Assembly: GCA_023053685.1 (NCBI GenBank)
Contig: JALIGW010000285.1
Coordinates: 42,054-106,053 of the forward strand
Direction of reading: 5' to 3'
DNA length: 64,000 bases
Source: Diadophis punctatus similis
Taxonomy: Eukaryota; Chordata; Lepidosauria; Squamata; Dipsadidae
The notes beneath the pieces were generated by a model, which searched no databases, was not told the origin of the DNA, and saw only the letters and a list, made by a program, of their open reading frames with translations. A program made the translations under genes and the position numbers. Positions 12,282 to 25,990 of the stretch are shown here, one piece after another. Positions within the stretch are counted from its first letter, which is position 1, and each line of letters opens with the position of its first letter.

Positions 12282-12447
12282 GCTGGAAAGCTGAATTCTC
12301 TCTTGAATTTTTATTCCGAGCCTACCCTGAAGAGCTAGCCCAAAGTCTAACACAGCATTCGCCTTAGGACTCAATACAGCCAAAAAACATGACTTTTGAC
12401 AAACACCTCAGAAATGAAAATGAAACACATATTCCTGTTCCCCACAG
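12282..12447 (+). repeat. K monomer (GAATTTTTATTCCGAG variant)
   Basis: This monomer combines CCACGGGCTGGAAAGCTGAA, GAATTTTTATTCCGAGCC and a C-like end (TTAGGACTCAATACAG). It recurs near 17.25 kb and 24.54 kb within the related blocks. Its first half, with CTCGC replacing CTCTC, also forms the first half of the J' monomers at 53206, 55359, 58009, 60162 and 62315, where the second half is J-type (TTAGGATTC). J' is thus best read as a K/J recombinant. Confidence 0.72.
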
Positions 12448-13730
12448 GCTGGAAAGCTGAATTCTCGCTTGATTTTTGATTCCGACCTTTCCCTGAAGAG
12501 CTAGCCCAAGGTCTAACACAGCATTCGCCTTATTTCTCAATTCAGCCCAAAAACATCACTTTTGGCAAACACCTCAGAAATGAAAAGAAACACATATTCC
12601 TGTTCCCCAGGGACTGGAAAGCCGAATTCTCGCTTGATTTTCGTTTCCAAGCCTTCGCTGAAGAGCTAGCCCAAAGTCTAACACAGCATTCGCCTTATTT
12701 CTCAATTCAGCCCAAAAACATCACTTTTGACAAACACCTCAGAAATGAAAAAGTAACACATATTCCTGTTCCCCACGGGCTGGAAAGCCGAATTCTCGCT
12801 TGATTTTCGATTCCAAGCCTTCCCTGAAGAGCTAGCCCAAGGTCTAACACAGAATTCGCCTCAGTTCTCAATTCAGCCAAAAAACATGACTTTTGACAAA
12901 CACCTCAGAAATGAAAATGAAACACATATTCCTGTTCTGCACAGGCTGGAAAGCCGAATTCTCGCTTGATTTTTGATTCCGACCTTTCCCTGAAGAGCTA
13001 GCCCAAGGTCTAACACAGCATTCGCCTTATTTCTCAATTCAGCCCAAAAACATCACTTTTGACAAACACCTCAGAAATGAAAAAGAAACACATATTCCTG
13101 TTCCCCACAGGCTGGAAAGCCGAATTCTCGCTTGATTTTTGATTCCGACCTTTCCCTGAAGAGCTAGCCCAAGGTCTAACACAGCATTCGCCTTATTTCT
13201 CAATTCAGCCCAAAAACATCACTTTTGGCAAACACCTCAGAAATGAAAAGAAACACATATTCCTGTTCCCCAGGGGCTGGAAAGCCAAATTCTCACTTGA
13301 TTTTCGATTCCAAGCCTTCCCTGAAGAGCTAGCCCAAGGTCTAAAACAGAATTCGCCTTAGTTCTCAATTCAGCCAAAAAACATCACTTTTGACAAACAC
13401 CTCAGAAATGAAAAAGAAACACATATTCCTGTTCCCCACGTGCTGGAAAGCCGAATTCTCGCTTGAATTTTGATTCCGAGCCTACCCTGAAGAGCTAGCC
13501 CAAAGTGTAACGCAGCATTCGCCTTAGGACTCAATACAGCCAAAAAACATGACTTTTGACAAACACCTCAGAAATGAAAATGAAACACATATTCCTGTTC
13601 CCCACAGGCTGGAAAGCCGAATTCTCGCTTGATTTTTGATTCCGACCTTTCCCTGAAGAGCTAGCCCAAGGTCTAACACAGCATTCGCCTTATTTCTCAA
13701 TTCAGCCCAAAAACATCACTTTTTGCAAAC

Positions 13731-15730
13731 ACCTCAGAAATGAAAAAGAAACACATATTCCTGTTCCCCACAGGCTGGAAAGCCGAATTCTCGCTCGATT
13801 TTTGATTCCGACCTTTCCCTGAAGAGCTAGCCCAAGGTCTAACCCAGCATTCGCCTTATTTCTCAATTCAGCCCAAAAACATTACTTTTGGCAAACACCT
13901 CAGAAATGAAAAAGAAACACATATTCCTGTTCCCCATGGGCTGGAAAGCCGAATTCTCGCTTGATTTTCGATTCCAAGCCTTCGCTGAAGAGCTAGCCCA
14001 AAGTCTAACACAGCTTTCTCCTTATTTCTCAATTCAGCCCAAAAACATCACTTTTGACAAACACCTCAGAAATGAAAAGAAACACATATTCCTGTTCCCC
14101 AGGGGCTGGAAAGCCAAATTCTCACTTGATTTTCGATTCCAAGCCTTCCCTGAAGAGCTAGCCCAAGGTCTAAAACAGAATTCGCCTTAGTTCTCAATTC
14201 AGCCAAAAAACATCACTTTTGACAAACACCTCAGAAATGAAAAAGAAACACATATTCCTGTTCCCCACGTGCTGGAAAGCCGAATTCTCGCTTGAATTTT
14301 GATTCCGAGCCTACCCTGAAGAGCTAGCCCAAAGTGTAACGCAGCATTCGCCTTAGGACTCAATACAGCCAAAAAACATGACTTTTGACAAACACCTCAG
14401 AAATGAAAATGAAACACATATTCCTGTTCTGCACAGGCTGGAAAGCCGAATTCTCGCTTGATTTTTGATTCCGACCTTTCCCTGAAGAGCTAGCCCAAGG
14501 TCTAACACAGCATTCGCCTTATTTCTCAATTCAGCCCAAAAACATCACTTTTGACAAACACCTCAGAAATGAAAAGAAACACATATTCCTGTTCCCCACA
14601 GGCTGGAAAGCCGAATTCTCGCTTGATTTTTGATTCCGACCTTTCCCTGAAGAGCTAGCCCAAGGTCTAACACAGCATTCGCCTTATTTCTCAATTCAGC
14701 CCAAAAACATCACTTTTGGCAAACACCTCAGAAATGAAAAGAAACACATATTCCTGTTCCCCAGGGGCTGGAAAGCCAAATTCTCGCTTGATTTTCGATT
14801 CCAAGCCTTCCCTGAAGAGCTAGCCCAAGGTCTAAAACAGAATTCGCCTTAGTTCTCAATTCAGCCAAAAACATCACTTTTGACAAACACCTCAGAAATG
14901 AAAAAGAAACACATATTCCTGTTCCCCACGTGCTGGAAAGCCGAATTCTCGCTTGAATTTTGATTCCGACCTTTCCCTGAAGAGCTAGCCCAAGGTCTAA
15001 CACAGCATTCGCCTTATTTCTCAATTCAGCCCAAAAACATCACTTTTGGCAAACACCTCAGAAATGAAAAAGAAACACATATTCCTGTTCCCCACAGGCT
15101 GCAAAGCCGAATTCTCGCTCGATTTTGATTCCGACCTTTCCCTGAAGAGCTAGCCCAAGGTCTAACCCAGCATTCGCCTTATTTCTCAATTCAGCCCAAA
15201 AACATTACTTTTGGCAAACACCTCAGAAATGAAAAAGAAACACATATTCCTGTTCCCCATGGGCTGGAAAGCCGAATTCTCGCTTGATTTTCGATTCCAA
15301 GCCTTCGCTGAAGAGCTAGCCCAAAGTCTAACACAGCTTTCTCCTTATTTCTCAATTCAGCCCAAAACATCACTTTTGACAAACACCTCAGAAATGAAAA
15401 AGAAACACATATTCCTGTTCCCCAGGGGCTGGAAAGCCGAATTCTCGCTTGATTTTCGATTCCAAGCCTTCGCTGAAGAGCTAGCCCAAAGTCTAACACA
15501 GCATTCGCCTTATTTCTCAATTCAGCCCAAAAACATCACTTTTGACAAACACCTCAGAAATGAAAAAGTAACACATATTCCTGTTCCCCACGGGCTGGAA
15601 AGCCGAATTCTCGCTTGATTTTTGATTCCAAGCCTTCCCTGAAGAGCTAGCCCAAGGTCTAACACAGAATTCGCCTTATTTCTCAATTCAGCCCAAAAAC
15701 ATCACTTTTGACAAACACCTCAGAAATGAA
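13731..15730 (+). repeat. Irregular satellite stretch with a chimeric C/A monomer
   Basis: No regular seven-monomer order is present. A G-H-B-C cassette (13763 onward) leads to an F monomer, then A' and B. A chimera starts at 14921: CCACGTGCTGG and GAATTTTGATTCCGA of type C, then CCTTTCCCTG, GGTCTAACACAG and TTTTGGC of type A. A G-H-D cassette follows from 15087. Single-base deletions occur near 14869 (five A instead of six), 15125 and 15366. There is nothing but satellite here. Confidence 0.78.
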
Positions 15731-18570
15731 AAAGTAACACATATTCCTGTTCCCCACAGGCTGCAAAGCCGAATTCTCGCTCGATTTTGATTCCGACCTT
15801 TCCCTGAAGAGCTAGCCCAAGGTCTAACCCAGCATTCGCCTTATTTCTCAATTCAGCCCAAAAACATTACTTTTGGCAAACACCTCAGAAATGAAAAAGA
15901 AACACATATTCCTGTTCCCCATGGGCTGGAAAGCCGAATTCTCGCTTGATTTTCGATTCCAAGCCTTCGCTGAAGAGCTAGCCCAAAGTCTAACACAGCT
16001 TTCTCCTTATTTCTCAATTCAGCCCAAAAACATCACTTTTGACAAACACCTCAGAAATGAAAAAGAAACACATATTCCTGTTCCCCAGGGGCTGGAAAGC
16101 CGAATTCTCGCTTGATTTTCGATTCCAAGCCTTCGCTGAAGAGCTAGCCCAAAGTCTAACACAGCATTCGCCTTATTTCTCAATTCAGCCCAAAAACATC
16201 ACTTTTGACAAACACCTCAGAAATGAAAAAGTAACACATATTCCTGTTCCCCACGGGCTGGAAAGCCGAATTCTCGCTTGATTTTCGATTCCAAGCCTTC
16301 CCTGAAGAGCTAGCCCAAGGTCTAACACAGAATTCGCCTTATTTCTCAATTCAGCCCAAAAACATCACTTTTGACAAACACCTCAGAAATGAAAAAGTAA
16401 CACATATTCCTGTTCCCCACGGGCTGGAAAGCCGAATTCTCGCTTGATTTTCGATTCCAAGCCTTCCCTGAAGAGCTAGCCCAAGGTCTAACACAGCATT
16501 CGCCTTATTTCTCAATTCAGCCCAAAAACATCACTTTTGACAAACACCTCAGAAATGAAAATGAAACACATATTCCTGTTCCCCACAGGCTGGAAAGCCG
16601 AATTCTCGCTTCATTTTTGATTCCGACCTTTCCCTGAAGAGCTAGCCCAAGGTCTAACACAGCATTCGCCTTATTTCTCAATTCAGCCCAAAAACATCAC
16701 TTTTGACAAACACCTCAGAAATGAAAAAGAAACACATATTCCTGTTCCCCACGGGCTGGAAAGCCGAATTCTCGCTTGATTTTCGATTCCAAGCCTTCCC
16801 TGAAGAGCTAGCCCAAGGTCTAACACAGAATTCGCCTCAGTTCTCAATTCAGCCAAAAAACATGACTTTTGACAAACACCTCAGAAATGAAAATGAAACA
16901 CATATTCCTGTTCCGCACAGGCTGGAAAGCTGAATTCTCGCTTCATTTTTGATTCCGACCTTTCCCTGAAGAGCTAGCCCAAGGTCTAACACAGCATTTG
17001 CCTTATTTCTCAATTCAGCCCAAAAACATCACTTTTGACAAACACCTCAGAAATGAAAAAGAAACACATATTCCTGTTCCCCACAGGCTGGAAAGCCGAA
17101 TTCTCTCTCGATTTTTGATTCCGACCATTCCCTGAAGAGCTAGCCCAAGGTCTAACCCAGCATTCGCCTTATTTCTCAATTCAGCCCAAAAACATCACTT
17201 TTGACAAACACCTCAGAAATGAAAATGAAACACATATTCCTGTTCCCCACGGGCTGGAAAGCTGAATTCTCTCTTGAATTTTTATTCCGAGCCTACCCTG
17301 AAGAGCTAGCCCAAAGTCTAACACAGCATTCGCCTTAGGACTCAATACAGCCAAAAAACATGACTTTTGACAAACACCTCAGAAATGAAAATGAAACACA
17401 TATTCCTGTTCCCACAGGCTGGAAAGCTGAATTCTCGCTTGATTTTTGATTCCGACCTTTCCTGAAGAGCTAGCCCAAGGTCTAACACAGCATTCGCCTT
17501 ATTTCTCAATTCAGCCCAAAAACATCACTTTTGGCAAACACCTCAGAAATGAAAAGAAACACATATTCCTGTTCCCCAGGGACTGGAAAGCCGAATTCTC
17601 GCTTGATTTTCGTTTCCAAGCCTTCGCTGAAGAGCTAGCCCAAAGTCTAACACAGCATTCGCCTTATTTCTCAATTCAGCCCAAAAACATCACTTTTGAC
17701 AAACACCTCAGAAATGAAAAAGTAACACATATTCCTGTTCCCCACGGGCTGGAAAGCCGAATTCTCGCTTGATTTTCGATTCCAAGCCTTCCCTGAAGAG
17801 CTAGCCCAAGGTCTAACACAGAATTCGCCTCAGTTCTCAATTCAGCCAAAAAACATGACTTTTGACAAACACCTCAGAAATGAAAATGAAACACATATTC
17901 CTGTTCTGCACAGGCTGGAAAGCCGAATTCTCGCTTGATTTTTGATTCCGACCTTTCCCTGAAGAGCTAGCCCAAGGTCTAACACAGCATTCGCCTTATT
18001 TCTCAATTCAGCCCAAAAACATCACTTTTGACAAACACCTCAGAAATGAAAAAGAAACACATATTCCTGTTCCCCACAGGCTGGAAAGCCGAATTCTCGC
18101 TTGATTTTTGATTCCGACCTTTCCCTGAAGAGCTAGCCCAAGGTCTAACACAGCATTCGCCTTATTTCTCAATTCAGCCCAAAAACATCACTTTTGGCAA
18201 ACACCTCAGAAATGAAAAGAAACACATATTCCTGTTCCCCAGGGGCTGGAAAGCCAAATTCTCACTTGATTTTCGATTCCAAGCCTTCCCTGAAGAGCTA
18301 GCCCAAGGTCTAAAACAGAATTCGCCTTAGTTCTCAATTCAGCCAAAAAACATCACTTTTGACAAACACCTCAGAAATGAAAAAGAAACACATATTCCTG
18401 TTCCCCACGTGCTGGAAAGCCGAATTCTCGCTTGAATTTTGAATCCGAGCCTACCCTGAAGAGCTAGCCCAAAGTGTAACGCAGCATTCGCCTTAGGACT
18501 CAATACAGCCAAAAAACATGACTTTTGACAAACACCTCAGAAATGAAAATGAAACACATATTCCTGTTCC
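15730..18570 (+). repeat. Third copy of the 10.9-13.7 kb block, with one added monomer
   Basis: H monomers at 11109 and 15914 are 4,805 bp apart. The later C monomers (13431 and 18400) are 4,969 bp apart, which shows one extra monomer here. That monomer is about 16387-16552 and repeats its neighbour (GAAAAAGTAAC, CCACGGGCTGG). The copy also lacks one C near 17411 (GTTCCCACAGG) and one near 17460 (CTTTCCTGAAG). Confidence 0.8.
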
Positions 18571-19559
18571 CCACAGGCTGGAAAGCCGAATTCTCGCTTG
18601 ATTTTTGATTCCGACCTTTCCTGAAGAGCTAGCCCAAGGTCTAACACAGCATTCGCCTTATTTCTCAATTCAGCCCAAAAACATCACTTTTGGCAAACAC
18701 CTCAGAAATGAAAAGAAACACATATTCCTGTTCCCCAGGGACTGGAAAGCCGAATTCTCGCTTGATTTTCGATTCCAAGCCTTCGCTGAAGAGCTAGCCC
18801 AAAGTCTAACACAGCATTCGCCTTATTTCTCAATTCAGCCCAAAAACATCACTTTTGACAAACACCTCAGAAATGAAAAAGTAACACATATTCCTGTTCC
18901 CCACGGGCTGGAAAGCCGAATTCTCGCTTGATTTTCGATTCCAAGCCTTCCCTTAAGAGCTAGCCCAAGGTCTAACACAGAATTCGCCTCAGTTCTCAAT
19001 TCAGCCAAAAAACATGACTTTTGACAAACACCTCAGAAATGAAAATGAAACACATATTCCTGTTCCCCACAGGCTGGAAAGCCGAATTCTCGCTTGATTT
19101 TTGATTCCGACCTTTCCCTGAAGAGCTAGCCCAAGGTCTAACACAGCATTCGCCTTATTTCTCAATTCAGCCCAAAAACATCACTTTTGACAAATACCTC
19201 AGAAATGAAAACGAAACACATATTCCTGTTCCCCACAGGCTGGAAAGCCGAATTCTCGCTTGATTTTTGATTCCGACCTTTCCCTGAAGAGCTAGCCCAA
19301 GGTCTAACACAGCATTCGCCTTATTTCTCAATTCAGCCCAAAAACATCACTTTTGGCAAACACCTCAGAAATGAAAAGAAACACATATTCCTGTTCCCCA
19401 GGGGCTGGAAAGCCAAATTCTCGTTTGATTTTCGATTCCAAGCCTTCCCTGAAGAGCTAGCCCAAGGTCTAAAACAGAATTCGCCTTAGTTCTCAATTCA
19501 GCCAAAAAACATCACTTTTGACAAACACCTCAGAAATGAAAAAAGAAACACATATTCCT
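18400..19559 (+). repeat. Seven-monomer HOR copy with altered C and F members
   Basis: The order is kept over 1,160 bp. The C monomer has GAATTTTGAATCCGAG, the A monomer lacks one C (CTTTCCTGAAG near 18620), and the F position starts GTTCCCCACAGG instead of GTTCTGCACAGG and carries CAAATACCTCAG near 19193. The next C, at 19560, is itself unusual (CCACATGCTGGAATGCC). Confidence 0.82.
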
Positions 19560-20550
19560 GTTCCCCACATGCTGGAATGCCGAATTCTCGCTTGAATTTT
19601 GATTCCGAGCCTACCCTGAAGAGCTAGCCCAAAGTGTAACGCAGCATTCGCCTTAGGACTCAATACAGCCAAAAAAACATGACTTTTGACAAACACCTCA
19701 GAAATGAAAATGAAACACATATTCCTGTTCCCCACAGGCTGGAAAGCCGAATTCTCGCTTGATTTTTGATTCCGACCTTTCCCTGAAGAGCTAGCCCAAG
19801 GTCTAACACAGCATTCGCCTTATTTCTCAATTCAGCCCAAAAACATCACTTTTTGCAAACACCTCAGAAATGAAAAAGAAACACATATTCCTGTTCCCCA
19901 CAGGCTGGAAAGCCGAATTCTCGCTCGATTTTTGATTCCGACCTTTCCCTGAAGAGCTAGCCCAAGGTCTAACCCAGCATTCGCCTTATTTCTCAATTCA
20001 GCCCAAAAACATTACTTTTGGCAAACACCTCAGAAATGAAAAAGAAACACATATTCCTGTTCCCCATGGGCTGGAAAGCCGAATTCTCGCTTGATTTTCG
20101 ATTCCAAGCCTTCGCTGAAGAGCTAGCCCAAAGTCTAACACAGCTTTCTCCTTATTTCTCAATTCAGCCCAAAAACATCACTTTTGACAAACACCTCAGA
20201 AATGAAAAGAAACACATATTCCTGTTCCCCAGGGGCTGGAAAGCCAAATTCTCACTTGATTTTCGATTCCAAGCCTTCCCTGAAGAGCTAGCCCAAGGTC
20301 TAAAACAGAATTCGCCTTAGTTCTCAATTCAGCCAAAAAACATCACTTTTGACAAACACCTCAGAAATGAAAAAGAAACACATATTCCTGTTCCCCACGT
20401 GCTGGAAAGCCGAATTCTCGCTTGAATTTTGATTCCGAGCCTACCCTGAAGAGCTAGCCCAAAGTGTAACGCAGCATTCGCCTTAGGACTCAATACAGCC
20501 AAAAAACATGACTTTTGACAAACACCTCAGAAATGAAAATGAAACACATA
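19560..20550 (+). repeat. Divergent C monomer plus G-H-B-C cassette
   Basis: The C monomer at 19560 carries CCACATGCTGGAATGCC and seven A bases in CCAAAAAAACATGAC near 19671, and is preceded by a six-A run near 19540. An A monomer with TTTTTGCAAAC follows, then G (19893), H (20059), B and C (20390). The TTTTTGCAAAC variant also occurs near 13721, before the G-H-B-C cassette there, which links the two places by common descent. Confidence 0.75.
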
Positions 20551-20564
20551 TTGCTGTTCCCCAC

Positions 20565-23500
20565 AGGCTGGAAAGCCGAATTCTCGCTTGATTTTTGATT
20601 CCGACCTTTCCCTGAAGAGCTAGCCCAAGGTCTAACACAGCATTCGCCTTATTTCTCAATTCAGCCCAAAAACATCACTTTTGGCAAACACCTCAGAAAT
20701 GAAAAGAAACACATATTCCTGTTCCCCAGGGGCTGGAAAGCCAAATTCTCGTTTGATTTTCGATTCCAAGCCTTCCCTGAAGAGCTAGCCCAAGGTCTAA
20801 AACAGAATTCGCCTTAGTTCTCAATTCAGCCAAAAAACATCACTTTTGACAAACACCTCAGAAATGAAAAAGAAACACATATTCCTGTTCCCCACGTGCT
20901 GGAAAGCCGAATTCTCGCTTGAATTTTGATTCCGAGCCTACCCTGAAGAGCTAGCCCAAAGTGTAACGCAGCATTCGCCTTAGGACTCAATACAGCCAAA
21001 AAACATGACTTTTGACAAACACCTCAGAAATGAAAATGAAACACATATTCCTGTTCCCCACAGGCTGGAAAGCCGAATTCTCGCTTGATTTTTGATTCCA
21101 ACCTTTCCCTGAAGAGCTAGCCCAAGGTCTAACACAGCATTCGCCTTATTTCTCAATTCAGCCCAAAAACATCACTTTTGGCAAACACCTCAGAAATGAA
21201 AAAGAAACACATATTCCTGTTCCCCACAGGCTGGAAAGCCGAATTCTCGCTCGATTTTTGATTCCGACCTTTCCCTGAAGAGCTAGCCCAAGGTCTAACC
21301 CAGCATTCGCCTTATTTCTCAATTCAGCCCAAAAACATTACTTTTGGCAAACACCTCAGAAATGAAAAAGAAACACATATTCCTGTTCCCCATGGGCTGG
21401 AAAGCCGAATTCTCGCTTGATTTTCGATTCCAAGCCTTCGCTGAAGAGCTAGCCCAAAGTCTAACACAGCTTTCTCCTTATTTCTCAATTCAGCCCAAAA
21501 ACATCACTTTTGACAAACACCTCAGAAATGAAAAGAAACACATATTCCTGTTCCCCAGGGGCTGGAAAGCCAAATTCTCACTTGATTTTCGATTCCAAGC
21601 CTTCCCTGAAGAGCTAGCCCAAGGTCTAACACAGAATTCGCCTTAGTTCTCAATTCAGCCAAAAAACATCACTTTTGACAAACACCTCAGAAATGAAAAA
21701 GAAACACATATTCCTGTTCCCCACGTGCTGGAAAGCCGAATTCTCGCTTGAATTTTGATTCCGAGCCTACCCTGAAGAGCTAGCCCAAAGTGTAACGCAG
21801 CATTCGCCTTAGGACTCAATACAGCCAAAAAACATGACTTTTGACAAACACCTCAGAAATGAAAATGAAACACATATTCCTGTTCCCCACAGGCTGGAAA
21901 GCCGAATTCTCGCTTGATTTTTGATTCCGACCTTTCCCTGAAGAGCTAGCCCAAGGTCTAACACAGCATTCGCCTTATTTCTCAATTCAGCCCAAAAACA
22001 TCACTTTTGGCAAACACCTCAGAAATGAAAAGAAACACATATTCCTGTTCCCCAGGGACTGGAAAGCCGAATTCTCGCTTGATTTTCGATTCCAAGCCTT
22101 CGCTGAAGAGCTAGCCCAAAGTCTAACACAGCATTCGCCTTATTTCTCAATTCAGCCCAAAAACATCACTTTTGACAAACACCTCAGAAATGAAAAAGTA
22201 ACACATATTCCTGTTCCCCACGGGCTGGAAAGCCGAATTCTCGCTTGATTTTCGATTCCAAGCCTTCCCTTAAGAGCTAGCCCAAGGTCTAACACAGAAT
22301 TCGCCTCAGTTCTCAATTCAGCCAAAAAACATGACTTTGACAAACACCTCAGAAATGAAAATGAAACACATATTCCTGTTCTGCACAGGCTGGAAAGCCG
22401 AATTCTCGCTTGATTTTTGATTCCGACCTTTCCCTGAAGAGCTAGCCCAAGGTCTAACACAGCATTCGCCTTATTTCTCAATTCAGCCCAAAAACATCAC
22501 TTTTGACAAACACCTCAGAAATGAAAAAGAAACACATATTCCTGTTCCCCACAGGCTGGAAAGCCGAATTCTCGCTTGATTTTTGATTCCGACCTTTCCC
22601 TGAAGAGCTAGCCCAAGGTCTAACACAGCATTCGCCTTATTTCTCAATTCAGCCCAAAAACATCACTTTTGGCAAACACCTCAGAAATGAAAAGAAACAC
22701 ATATTCCTGTTCCCCAGGGGCTGGAAAGCCAAATTCTCGCTTGATTTTCGATTCCAAGCCTTCCCTGAAGAGCTAGCCCAAGGTCTAAAACAGAATTCGC
22801 CTTAGTTCTCAATTCAGCCAAAAAACATCACTTTTGACAAACACCTCAGAAATGAAAAAGAAACACATATTCCTGTTCCCCACGTGCTGGAAAGCCGAAT
22901 TCTCGCTTGAATTTTGATTCCGAGCCTACCCTGAAGAGCTAGCCCAAAGTGTAACGCAGCATTCGCCTTAGGACTCAATACAGCCAAAAAACATGACTTT
23001 TGACAAACACCTCAGAAATGAAAATGAAACACATATTCCTGTTCTGCAGAGGCTGGAAAGCCGAATTCTCGCTTGATTTTTGATTCCGACCTTTCCCTGA
23101 AGAGCTAGCCCAAGGTCTAACACAGCATTCGCCTTATTTCTCAATTCAGCCCAAAAACATCACTTTTGGCAAACACCTCAGAAATGAAAAAGAAACACAT
23201 ATTCCTGTTCCCCACAGGCTGCAAAGCCGAATTCTCGCTCGATTTTTGATTCCGACCTTTCCCTGAAGAGCTAGCCCAAGGTCTAACCCAGCATTCGCCT
23301 TATTTCTCAATTCAGCCCAAAAACATTACTTTTGGCAAACACCTCAGAAATGAAAAAGAAACACATATTCCTGTTCCCCATGGGCTGGAAAGCCGAATTC
23401 TCGCTTGATTTTCGATTCCAAGCCTTCGCTGAAGAGCTAGCCCAAAGTCTAACACAGCTTTCTCCTTATTTCTCAATTCAGCCCAAAAACATCACTTTTG

Positions 23501-25990
23501 ACAAACACCTCAGAAATGAAAAAGAAACACATATTCCTGTTCCCCAGGGGCTGGAAAGCCGAATTCTCGCTTGATTTTCGATTCCAAGCCTTCGCTGAAG
23601 AGCTAGCCCAAAGTCTAACACAGCATTCGCCTTATTTCTCAATTCAGCCCAAAAACATCACTTTTGACAAACACCTCAGAAATGAAAAAGTAACACATAT
23701 TCCTGTTCCCCACGGGCTGGAAAGCCGAATTCTCGCTTGATTTTCGATTCCAAGCCTTCCCTGAAGAGCTAGCCCAAGGTCTAACACAGAATTCGCCTTA
23801 TTTCTCAATTCAGCCCAAAAACATCACTTTTGACAAACACCTCAGAAATGAAAATGAAACACATATTCCTGTTCCCCACAGGCTGGAAAGCCGAATTCTC
23901 GCTTCATTTTTGATTCCGACCTTTCCCTGAAGAGCTAGCCCAAGGTCTAACACAGCATTCGCCTTATTTCTCAATTCAGCCCAAAAACATCACTTTTGAC
24001 AAACACCTCAGAAATGAAAAAGAAACACATATTCCTGTTCCCCACGGGCTGGAAAGCCGAATTCTCGCTTGATTTTCGATTCCAAGCCTTCCCTGAAGAG
24101 CTAGCCCAAGGTCTAACACAGAATTCGCCTCAGTTCTCAATTCAGCCAAAAAACATGACTTTTGACAAACACCTCAGAAATGAAAATGAAACACATATTC
24201 CTGTTCCGCACAGGCTGGAAAGCTGAATTCTCGCTTCATTTTTGATTCCGACCTTTCCCTGAAGAGCTAGCCCAAGGTCTAACACAGCATTTGCCTTATT
24301 TCTCAATTCAGCCCAAAAACATCACTTTTGACAAACACCTCAGAAATGAAAAAGAAACACATATTCCTGTTCCCCACAGGCTGGAAAGCCGAATTCTCTC
24401 TCGATTTTTGATTCCGACCATTCCCTGAAGAGCTAGCCCAAGGTCTAACCCAGCATTCGCCTTATTTCTCAATTCAGCCCAAAAACATCACTTTTGACAA
24501 ACACCTCAGAAATGAAAATGAAACACATATTCCTGTTCCCCACGGGCTGGAAAGCTGAATTCTCGCTTGAATTTTTATTCCGAGCCTACCCTGAAGAGCT
24601 AGCCCAAAGTCTAACACAGCATTCGCCTTAGGACTCAATACAGCCAAAAAACATGACTTTTGACAAACACCTCAGAAATGAAAATGAAACACATATTCCT
24701 GTTCCCCACAGGCTGGAAAGCCGAATTCTCGCTTGATTTTTGATTCCGACCTTTCCCTGAAGAGCTAGCCCAAGGTCTAACACAGCATTCGCCTTATTTC
24801 TCAATTCAGCCCAAAAACATCACTTTTGGCAAACACCTCAGAAATGAAAAGAAACACATATTCCTGTTCCCCAGGGACTGGAAAGCCGAATTCTCGCTTG
24901 ATTTTCGTTTCCAAGCCTTCGCTGAAGAGCTAGCCCAAAGTCTAACACAGCATTCGCCTTATTTCTCAATTCAGCCCAAAAACATCACTTTTGACAAACA
25001 CCTCAGAAATGAAAAAGTAACACATATTCCTGTTCCCCACGGGCTGGAAAGCCGAATTCTCGCTTGATTTTCGATTCCAAGCCTTCCCTGAAGAGCTAGC
25101 CCAAGGTCTAACACAGAATTCGCCTCAGTTCTCAATTCAGCCAAAAAACATTACTTTTGACAAACACCTCAGAAATGAAAATGAAACACATATTCCTGTT
25201 CTGCACAGGCTGGAAAGCCGAATTCTCGCTTGATTTTTGATTCCGACCTTTCCCTGAAGAGCTAGCCCAAGGTCTAACACAGCATTCGCCTTATTTCTCA
25301 ATTCAGCCCAAAAACATCACTTTTGACAAACACCTCAGAAATGAAAAAGAAACACATATTCCTGTTCCCCACAGGCTGGAAAGCCGAATTCTCGCTTGAT
25401 TTTTGATTCCGACCTTTCCCTGAAGAGCTAGCCCAAGGTCTAACACAGCATTCGCCTTATTTCTCAATTCAGCCCAAAAACATCACTTTTGACAAACACC
25501 TCAGAAATGAAAAGAAACACATATTCCTGTTCCCCAGGGGCTGGAAAGCCAAATTCTCACTTGATTTTCGATTCCAAGCCTTCCCTGAAGAGCTAGCCCA
25601 AGGTCTAAAACTGAATTCGCCTTAGTTCTCAATTCAGCCAAAAAACATCACTTTTGACAAACACCTCAGAAATGAAAAAGAAACACATATTCCTGTTCCC
25701 CACGTGCTGGAAAGCCGAATTCTCGCTTGAATTTTGATTCCGAGCCTACCCTGAAGAGCTAGCCCAAAGTGTAACGCAGCATTCGCCTTAGGACTCAATA
25801 CAGCCAAAAAACATGACTTTTGACAAAAACCTCAGAAATGAAAATGAAACACATATTCCTGTTCCCCACAGGCTGGAAAGCCGAATTCTCGCTTGATTTT
25901 TGATTCCGACCTTTCCCTGAAGAGCTAGCCCAAGGTCTAACACAGCATTCGCCTTATTTCTCAATTCAGCCCAAAAACATCACTTTTGGC
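20565..25990 (+). repeat. Segmental block, copy 2 (matches 8.3-13.7 kb)
   Basis: The monomer order matches the left copy type for type, including the seven-monomer unit 21716-22874 and the G-H-D cassette with H at 23373. Private changes include a lost T near 22337 (CATGACTTTGAC), CATTACTTTTGAC near 25150 and AAAACTGAATTC near 25610. The 1-bp loss explains why the offset falls from 12,265 to 12,264. Confidence 0.82.

Larger units (their letters stand above)
8300..13730 (+). repeat. Segmental block, copy 1 (recurs at +12,264 bp)
   Basis: Landmarks here reappear in the same order 12,264-12,265 bp to the right: C monomers at 8622/20887, 9451/21716, 10611/22875 and 13431/25695, and H monomers at 9120/21385 and 11109/23373. 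The left edge is near the A' monomer, where the copies differ (GAAAACG against GAAAATG). The right edge is near 13730, where one copy continues into G and the other into D. Private changes here include GACAACCACCTC near 10740 and GAAAAAGGAAC near 10925. Confidence 0.82.
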
